From contig JAPSIJ010000183.1 in NCBI GenBank assembly GCA_031178805.1, positions 1 through 5,550 on the forward strand: a stretch of DNA of 5,550 bases, read 5' to 3'. Positions 5,147 to 5,550 of the stretch are shown one piece after another (within the stretch, counting starts at the first letter, position 1; every line of letters begins with the position of its first letter). The notes under the pieces are model-generated. The model did no database searches. It saw nothing but the letters and a program-made list of their open reading frames with translations, and was not told the origin of the DNA. The DNA is from Cellulomonas sp. (GTDB lineage Bacteria; Actinomycetota; Actinomycetes; Actinomycetales; Cellulomonadaceae). The translations under genes were made by a program, and so were the position numbers.

Positions 5147-5550
5147 TCAGGCGGGGACGAGCAGTCCGTCGCGGACCAGCCCGCGGACCTCCGGCAGCAC
5201 CTCGGCCGCCACGGCGTCGGCGCCCGCGCCGAGCAGCGCGCCGAGCGCCCCGACGATCTGCCCGACGGCGAGCTCCCCGTCGCAGGCGCCCACCAGGCCG
5301 GCGAGCGCCGTGCCGACCTGCACGGTCCGGCCGAGGCCACCGCCCTGGCGGAGCAGCACGATCTCCGGGTCGGCGGCGCCCGGCCGCAGGTAGCGCTCCT
5401 CGGTGACGTCGGGGGCGACGGTGAGCCGCGCGGCGCCGAGCGCGGCGTCGTCCCGCGCGCGCAGCCAGTCGTGCGCGGCCAGGCTGGCGCCGATCGCCGG
5501 GCCGAGGGGCTGGCGCACCGTGCCGGTGACCTCCTCCAGCCGCCGCAGCC
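5147..5550 (-). CDS. C-terminal part of a DUF7059/DUF7782-type class I SAM-dependent methyltransferase (5' end outside window)
   Basis: The frame is open to the right edge, so 133 complete C-terminal codons are visible before a TGA at 5149-5147. The visible protein carries VRQPLGPAIGAS, then LTVAPDVTEERYLRPG, DPEIVLLRQGGG, and a final helical section with LAGLVGACDGELAVGQI, ending LVRDGLLVPA. I recognise this order from memory as the C-terminal domain (DUF7782) of a conserved actinobacterial methyltransferase of about 500 residues. That family has an N-terminal DUF7059 and a central MTS/PrmC-like Rossmann domain. The SAM-binding and catalytic motifs lie outside the window, so activity cannot be checked here and the substrate is unknown. 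A GTG at 5518-5516 is an internal valine, because the coding frame continues upstream of it with LRRLEEVTGT. The gene ends 179 bases before the next start, so it is probably not co-transcribed by design with the transporter genes. Confidence 0.72.
   Translation of the reverse strand, partial: LRRLEEVTGTVRQPLGPAIGASLAAHDWLRARDDAALGAARLTVAPDVTEERYLRPGAADPEIVLLRQGGGLGRTVQVGTALAGLVGACDGELAVGQIVGALGALLGAGADAVAAEVLPEVRGLVRDGLLVPA

Noticed and set aside
3655..5340. 561-codon minus-strand frame covering adaptor 1 and the promoter region
   Set aside because: It is in a different frame from the adaptor and reads as low-complexity Arg/Gly/Ala. It would also run through the methyltransferase end and the intergenic repeats.
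4071..5393. Long plus-strand open frames across adaptor 1 and the intergenic region
   Set aside because: Arg/Gly/Pro-rich translations without motifs, antisense to a convincing HlyD-type gene. This is typical of stop-poor DNA at high GC.
5516..5518. GTG at 5518 as a true start of a 123-residue protein
   Set aside because: The frame continues to the window edge, and the conserved family segment VRQPLGP includes this codon as an internal valine.
1..5550. tRNA, rRNA, insertion sequence, integrase or phage genes
   Set aside because: None was seen on either strand. Composition is even throughout and gives no sign of a mobile element or recent transfer.

Overview
The window is very GC-rich, by eye about three quarters G+C with G or C at nearly every third codon position. 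All five visible stop codons are TGA. Together with the Ala/Val/Thr/Asp-rich proteins, this points to a high-GC actinobacterium; a Micrococcales genus such as Cellulomonas is my guess from composition and protein style, not a demonstrated assignment. Every supportable gene is on the minus strand, so the biological order runs from high to low coordinates.

Region 1 (5550-5147) is the 3' end of a gene that enters from the right edge. Its product is the C-terminal domain of an actinobacterial class I SAM-dependent methyltransferase family. Region 2 (5146-4968) is a 179-base intergenic stretch and the most likely control region for everything downstream. It holds a 14-base tandem repeat, two 7-base direct repeats spaced exactly 11 bases apart, a possible -10 element, and several short palindromes.

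Region 3 (4967-1) looks like one operon of five genes in a MacAB/YknXYZ-like arrangement. They are a membrane-anchored HlyD-type adaptor (4967-3705), an ABC ATPase (3712-2978), a MacB-type FtsX-domain permease (2981-1749), a lipoprotein with two DUF5666-like repeats (1695-835), and a second HlyD-type adaptor (842-1) cut off by the left edge. Three of the four junctions are overlaps of 8, 4 and 8 bases. The fourth is a 53-base gap with a good ribosome binding site and no terminator.

The inferred machine has the ATPase and permease as an ATP-driven mechanotransmission transporter in the cytoplasmic membrane. The adaptors and the lipoprotein would act on the outer face. The MacAB-type core is familiar. 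The less usual parts are the second adaptor with a serine/threonine repeat linker, the lipoprotein translationally linked to it, and the duplicated cysteine-paired domain in that lipoprotein. The substrate cannot be read from the sequence.
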